Part shown: piece by piece, positions 59,139 through 64,000 of the stretch
How positions within the stretch are numbered: position 1 is the stretch's first letter
Layout: each line of letters starts with the position of its first letter
Source of the DNA: Carallia brachiata
Taxonomy: Eukaryota > Streptophyta > Magnoliopsida > Malpighiales > Rhizophoraceae
Length of the DNA: 64,000 nucleotides
Assembly (NCBI GenBank): GCA_021464245.1
Contig: JADCRB010000034.1
Span: forward strand, 1,054,001-1,118,000
Direction: 5' to 3'
Notes under the pieces: generated by a model
What the model was told of the DNA's origin: nothing
The model's input: the letters and a program-made list of their open reading frames with translations, nothing else
Database searches by the model: none
Program-made: the position numbers and the translations under genes

Positions 59139-59336
59139 CTTTAATTAGTAGGGAATAGAATTTGATAAAAACCCAAAAAACCAGTCTCACACTCTATTAA
59201 TAAGGTGTTTTAGATAGGCCTACGGAGGTCTGTCCAAAGGCATAACTCAGAAGCGTATACCGAAGAATTGATGAAGTATGACTCGAACGCCTAATAGTGG
59301 TTTGGACTTTGAGCTCTCCGTACCAAAAACGAAAAG

Positions 59337-59370
<34 letters not shown>

Positions 59371-60992
59371 CCTAATTCGTGCCTTTATTTGTAAGCAATG
59401 TCGGCCTTCTTTACCGTGGTGATGATTTAGCCACTGATCACTACGATAAACCCTCTCAAGGCCATTAGTTTAGCCTTCAATTCAAGATTCGAAAACAACT
59501 GAATTTGCAACATATATTCAAAAAGCCTCTTCCCAAAAGAGAAAAGTTTGGGGTACCGATCTGTAGCTCCATACCCAAACCGAGGAATAAAAAAACAAAT
59601 TTTTTTAACAAAAATTTAAAGAAAAAAGTTTTTTTTTTAGAATTTAAGAGTTTACCTTATTAAATTAGGGATTTCAATTTAAAAATTTATGATAACATTT
59701 ATTTAAATTTAAGTTTTAATTTTGAAAAAAAAAGTAAAATATTAATCAAACCATGACTCGGTTTACTAAAATTAAATGAAGCTAATTAAAAAATATATAT
59801 ATATCATTGAAAAAACGTTTCCCTTTGTATTATAAGCTTCCGGTGCATGCCAACCTTGCAACCATGTGCTACCGACAACTGATGTCATGGAGTATCCAAT
59901 AAGCTTTGATGGCGGAGCATCTGGCGAGCAACTTGAAGCTTTTTTTTTTTTAAATCAAGTTTTAATATACACAAAGCAGAAGCATGCAAATGAGGCCATT
60001 CTGGAACATAACGCAAATAAATTGGACGGGCATGAGACAATTAATAAGTATATGAAAGTTATCGAGGCCCGTATAGTTTCAATGTTGAAATAGTTTTGTT
60101 CCGCACAAATTTAAAGATAATTCTTTCCCTTAATTTGATTTTGACTCTATATTTTCATTAATTTACCACTAATAACTCGGAATGAATGCATGGGATCCCA
60201 TTACTACTGCTACCTTATTCTCGCACAAGAAGGCCGCCATCTTTCTCTTTTCCCATGGTCATGATTCATGGTGACCTTCTTCATTGAATTTCTGTTAATT
60301 GGACAACTTTTGTTTGGAATAAAAAAAGGGAAAAAAGAGAGACAAGCTTTTTAAAGTTCTTTACTATTTTTTTTTTTTTTTGAAATTGAGTTCTTTCCTA
60401 TTTTTTTGGACATTGAGTGTAACACAAATAATTCAAAAAGAAAACTCAGATGAATTTATAATCACTCTAAAAAAATTGAATAAATGTAAGATAAGAGAGA
60501 TTTAGTTTGGTTATGCCAAATTCAATTTTCATACTAGGAATGAAATTGACAAAAAAAATTTAATGTATCCGATTTCAATTAAATTTAATACTTGAATTAC
60601 TAAATTCAAGATTTCAGTAACCAAAATTTTACAGCCTGGAATTAAGATAACAAAAAGGAAAATCAGGGGGAGACTGGATAGACGGAAACAAGTACAAGTT
60701 GAAAGTAAATGCAACTTAATTGAAATTTCTAATTTTCATACGTAACAAAATTGAGTAAGCTCTCACATATTCCTGCCTTATTGGAGAAAATGATTCCAGG
60801 GAAAAAAAAAAGTATGAAGATTCCACACTTACATAAATCTCCCTCTTGATCGATTTCAGCTTTCTTTTTCTTCTGCAGAGAACAAGAGAATTGTGCATAC
60901 AGCATGATTTGCCGACCAGCTCCATTAATAAATCTCCCTTTCTTGACGTTGATTACAACAAGCTTCCAGCTCTATGCATCTCTCTTATTCCA
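59139..60992. other. Region between the GC-rich insertion and OSR-e
   Basis: Moderately AT-rich, possibly with decayed gene or transposon remnants. A 75-codon frame at 59,866-60,093 opens only at a GTG and has no recognisable domain. Nothing else is supported. The last 300 bases are the 3' side of OSR-e. Confidence 0.4.
59341..59370. repeat. (GA)n microsatellite
   Basis: About 14 uninterrupted GA dinucleotides. No gene nearby. Confidence 0.9.
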
Positions 60993-61193
60993 TCAAACAG
61001 AAGCAATATTGGGCGGCTGATTGGACGGAGAGAAAGCCAACAAAACGAGGAGGGTCATGATGAAAACCGGAACGAATAGCAACAAGAAAGGCGGCGGCGA
61101 CAACGGCGGCAAGACCAGCGGTAGCACCAGCAGCGACGCCGTCAAAAGAACCATGATCATGATGGCTTTAGCGCTAAATAATAACCTCAACAT
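60993..61193 (-). CDS. ARGOS/OSR-family small membrane protein (OSR-e), turn variant LPPLSPPP
   Basis: Intronless 66-residue frame from the ATG at 61,193-61,191. The open frame extends 14 codons further upstream, but only to a TTG, so the ATG is the realistic start. Hydrophobic segment 1 (IMIMVLLTASLLVLPLVL), the turn LPPLSPPP, segment 2 (FLLLFVPVFIMTLLVL) and the LAFSPSN tail are clear; the wording of segments 1 and 2 is closest to Arabidopsis ARGOS among the five. One Pro of the PPLPPPP turn is Ser here. The spacing of 16 residues between turn and LAF is the same as in the other members. It is separated from OSR-d by 10.8 kb of transposon-rich DNA and is not part of the recent tandem duplication. 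No clear TATA box was found upstream. Confidence 0.83.
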   Translation of the reverse strand: MLRLLFSAKAIMIMVLLTASLLVLPLVLPPLSPPPFLLLFVPVFIMTLLVLLAFSPSNQPPNIASV

Positions 61194-61259
61194 ACATCCG
61201 CCTTTTACATTCACAAGGCTGTTCCGCGCGTGCAAACAACCATCCTTAGGCGGATGATC

Positions 61260-63117
61260 ACGACAAAGCTCTTGCCGGAATCCTGACGCATTTCGTGAAG
61301 GTCAAGATTGGTGGGTGTTTTTTCTTTTTTTTCTTATTTTTTTTCACTTTGGAGTAGCAATAGTAGAATATTGGAAAAGGTGGAGGAGGAAGAATTTGAA
61401 GGATTTTTAATTATGACTTGAGGAATGGGTCGTCTATGTTATATGTCTTCATTCAAGTAATCACAAACTTATACTCTTTAGAATATTGGCTAGTGGTGAG
61501 TAAAAATAATCCCGGGCGACTCATTATGGGATCATATTATTTTTATTTTATTTTATTTTTTACATCAATTAATCGTTTCCATCAACTTGTAATAATATAA
61601 TACTTTTTTCTTTGCAAATTCCAATAATAGAAGACGGATACAAATAGATCATTTTTTTGTGCATTGGAGATCTCTTGTCAATATCTTAATTAAATCTCGT
61701 TTAAAATAAGGATTTATACGATCTTTTTAACTTAAGTCTTAAGCGATATCAAACCTGAATTCTACGTGCTACCAAATCATTTCGCAATAAAGAAGAGGGT
61801 TGATGGGCTATAGGAAAGGATGGAATCGTGGCCAAATAGGAGAAACATATATACGGCTAAATTTCCACTTCGGGAAGCGATATAATAATGTGCTCTAAAC
61901 TTAGGTGTTATATCAATAGGTACAGCTAGCTTACTTTAAACTCTCCTATGTCCTCGTAAATGACCAATCAGGTTATTTTAATGAGGGTTTCTAATTTGGC
62001 CATGATATATAACAAAGTCATATTCATGTTTGTTTTTTGTTTCTCTCATTTGAGGCTGAAGGACAATAAATTAACTTGACGTTCAACATCAGCAGGCAAA
62101 ACCGGAGTTTCGAGTTACCTTTGGCCGTTGATGATATGGTGAGCGTTACATCATGATTGACTCGGAAACTAAAAAATAAATAAATAAATTTCTAATCGGG
62201 TTTATGTCTTCTGCCAAAAATATATTCAAGTCACTATACTAAATTAAATTTGTTACTTGGACCCTCTACTGTAAAATATTCAATTGAGCTTATGTTTTGT
62301 ACAATATCGCAGCATTCAAATTCAATTTCAGGCACAATTCATTAGCTAAGAAAAATTAAAAGATTGATAATATTCAATTTGATATCCGACAATTAAAACT
62401 ACTATATGCACGCTTACACAATCAAATTTTATGCAACCATATTTTACGTGGCGTTCACAATAGATAATGACCGATTATTTCAATAATCATGATATAGTAC
62501 TCTTATAACTAATAAAGTGTCGAAGTAACACTTCTAACCTCTAATATACTGCATGTAAGTAATTTCATCTGTAATTGGATATAAAGTAACTATAATGTTT
62601 CAAGAGACAATTGAAAATTTTTCTCGAGCAAGAATAAAATCAAAAAAATTGCTAATTTTAGGGAGTTAAATTATCATTTTTCGAATATATTTTCCCTTTT
62701 TCCTTCACATAAATAGATGCTAACCGCTTGTTTGGGTAAAAAAAGGTTCCCATCAATTCTTATAATAAACGCCTAAAATCGATACGACATATATATTCCC
62801 ATTGATATTGCCAACGGCATTGACGTTTGGTATACCTATGGCGTGCTATGATCGGACAAGAACCTTTCTTTCTAGCATTTCCCGATCATATCAATAGGAA
62901 GGAAAAGTGCAAGCTGTAGAGGACGGAAGAAGGAATTTTTTAGCTTTATCTTCCTTCTTAAAAATGTGTGACACGTGTTTAAGTTGCAAAACTCCTTGAT
63001 TTATTATTGGGTTTTTGCGAATCTTCAAAATAATCACATGGCTTTGTCAAACTTTTGTTCTTAGCATTTCTCCCAAAAGATAACCTTTAAGTGTTTTAAG
63101 CAATTCAAAATTGAGCT
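61260..63117. other. Intergenic AT-rich region upstream of OSR-e
   Basis: No gene seen. The proximal 150 bases include pyrimidine-rich DNA on the minus strand, which could be the OSR-e leader. The rest is AT-rich with short homopolymers. Confidence 0.45.
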
Positions 63118-63287
63118 GTCACGGATGTAAAATTTTTTTTATCTAATTGTAATGGGATTTTAATTTTTTACAATTATAATGATACTTTTTACAATAAAAA
63201 GTAATAAAATATATTTTTTATTACAAAAAATATTACTGTAATTACAAAAAATCGAAATCTCATTGTAATTAAGCAAAAATTTGTGAC
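63118..63287. mobile_element. Small MITE-like palindromic element
   Basis: About 170 bp whose halves are inverted copies: GTCAC...ATCTAATTGTAATGGGATTTTAATTTTTTAC on the left matches the reverse complement of the right half ending in GTGAC (63,283-63,287), through an AT-rich centre. The ends share GTCAC. No target duplication could be fixed. Confidence 0.5.
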
Positions 63288-64000
63288 AAAAAAATTCTAA
63301 ACACCTATTTTTTTCCTTCAAAATTACGTGTTTGAATCTAGATTTAGCAAACTAGTTGCAAACTTTCGTGAGCAGCCAGCAAGGTAGCTACCAATTTACC
63401 ATTATGTGGAAAATGTGTAAATCACATTCCTTTCTCTTTTTTTTTTTTTTTTTTTTTTTCCACTTCGCGTTTGCTTGCTTGAATTCAATGACAAAAGGGC
63501 ATGAGTCATTTTCCTTGCACTTTTCCGGAAGCATCGAGCATTGCAAATTTTTCAGAATCCGAAATCTGCCTAATTTAGGACAGTAGTCACAGTACAAATG
63601 TACAATTAATGTTGTCGCTTGGCGACCTACAAATGTGTACAATGTAATCCAATGCCACTTGATACCGTGCAATATTCACTGCTTCAATTTATCAAGGAAA
63701 TATTCACCGTTTCACCATTGAAAAGCTTTATAAAGTTTAAACTACAGCCACCTCAAATAAAAATCCTGGGAGGATAACTACAAAACTCAATCAATTACAT
63801 TTTGACATTTGATTCAGATTCATGCATGGAAACTAAGTCAGCATGGGTTCCCATAAATAGTTGGATCACAATTTTCTTCATTAGATTACAGCCACATGAA
63901 AGATCAAGTCCACTGACGTGTTCCACCTCTAACCTCACATAAGAAAGTGACAATGATTACACAATGTACTTCTTTGAATTTTGGTGGGTTTGAGGGGAAA
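63288..64000. other. Right end of window, no gene seen
   Basis: AT-rich DNA with a 22-base T-run near 63,437-63,460. The facing frames at 63,356-63,672 overlap on both strands, run through homopolymer tracts and have no domain resemblance. Confidence 0.45.

Noticed and set aside
59866..60093. 75-codon frame downstream of the GC-rich block
   Set aside because: It opens at GTG after a stop, lacks an upstream ATG or credible exon, and has no recognised domain.
61194..61235. 14-codon N-terminal extension of OSR-e
   Set aside because: The extended frame would start at TTG; the first in-frame ATG is at 61,193-61,191.
63356..63672. Overlapping frames on both strands near the right end
   Set aside because: Both pass through a long T/A homopolymer and encode poly-Phe or poly-Lys runs.
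1..64000. CRISPR arrays, rRNA genes, viral integrants or organelle insertions
   Set aside because: No spaced direct-repeat array, no rRNA-like stretch, no viral reverse transcriptase or coat motif, and no organelle gene was recognised; the direct repeats present are tandem duplications, microsatellites or transposon ends.

Overview
The window is plant nuclear DNA, most likely from a eudicot: AT-rich, with short GT-AG introns, plant-type transposable elements (tRNA-derived SINEs, TRIMs, hAT-type non-autonomous elements, a 5'-truncated LINE) and three plant gene families. The species cannot be named from the sequence alone.

Layout. (1) 462-4152 (+): an eight-exon phosphatidylinositol-4-phosphate 5-kinase of the MORN-repeat plant type (PIP5K4/5/6-like), with a one-base deletion in exon 1 that separates the MORN region from the kinase. 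(2) 5282-6082: a SINE with long target-site duplications, followed four bases later by a 555-bp hAT-type element with a perfect 8-bp duplication. (3) 9483-25996 (+): plastid ferredoxin-dependent glutamate synthase (GLU1 type), 33 exons, about 1640 residues. It is intact in 31 exons; exon 10 carries six clustered indels and the exon 26/27 junction is ambiguous. Its introns hold a TRIM, a tandem duplication and a long C tract. (4) 29.8-61.2 kb: no conventional genes, but five short intronless genes of the ARGOS/OSR (organ-size-related) membrane-protein family, called OSR-a to OSR-e here. They share two hydrophobic segments around a PPLPPPP-type turn. OSR-c and OSR-d lie in two tandem copies of a 9-10 kb segment (about 37,655-47,412 and 47,415-56,225). 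The copies have diverged by many indels and private transposon insertions, yet the two OSR frames stay open and 95% identical in protein. (5) 61.2-64 kb: AT-rich DNA with one small MITE.

The genes do not form an operon or a pathway. PIP5K makes PtdIns(4,5)P2, Fd-GOGAT assimilates and re-assimilates ammonium in plastids, and ARGOS/OSR proteins promote organ growth and dampen ethylene signalling at the ER. The most notable features are the five-member OSR cluster with its recent tandem duplication, and repeated small frame-breaking indels in otherwise conserved genes. Those indels suggest either an incompletely polished assembly or real lesions; raw reads are needed to decide. I found no clearly novel molecular system.
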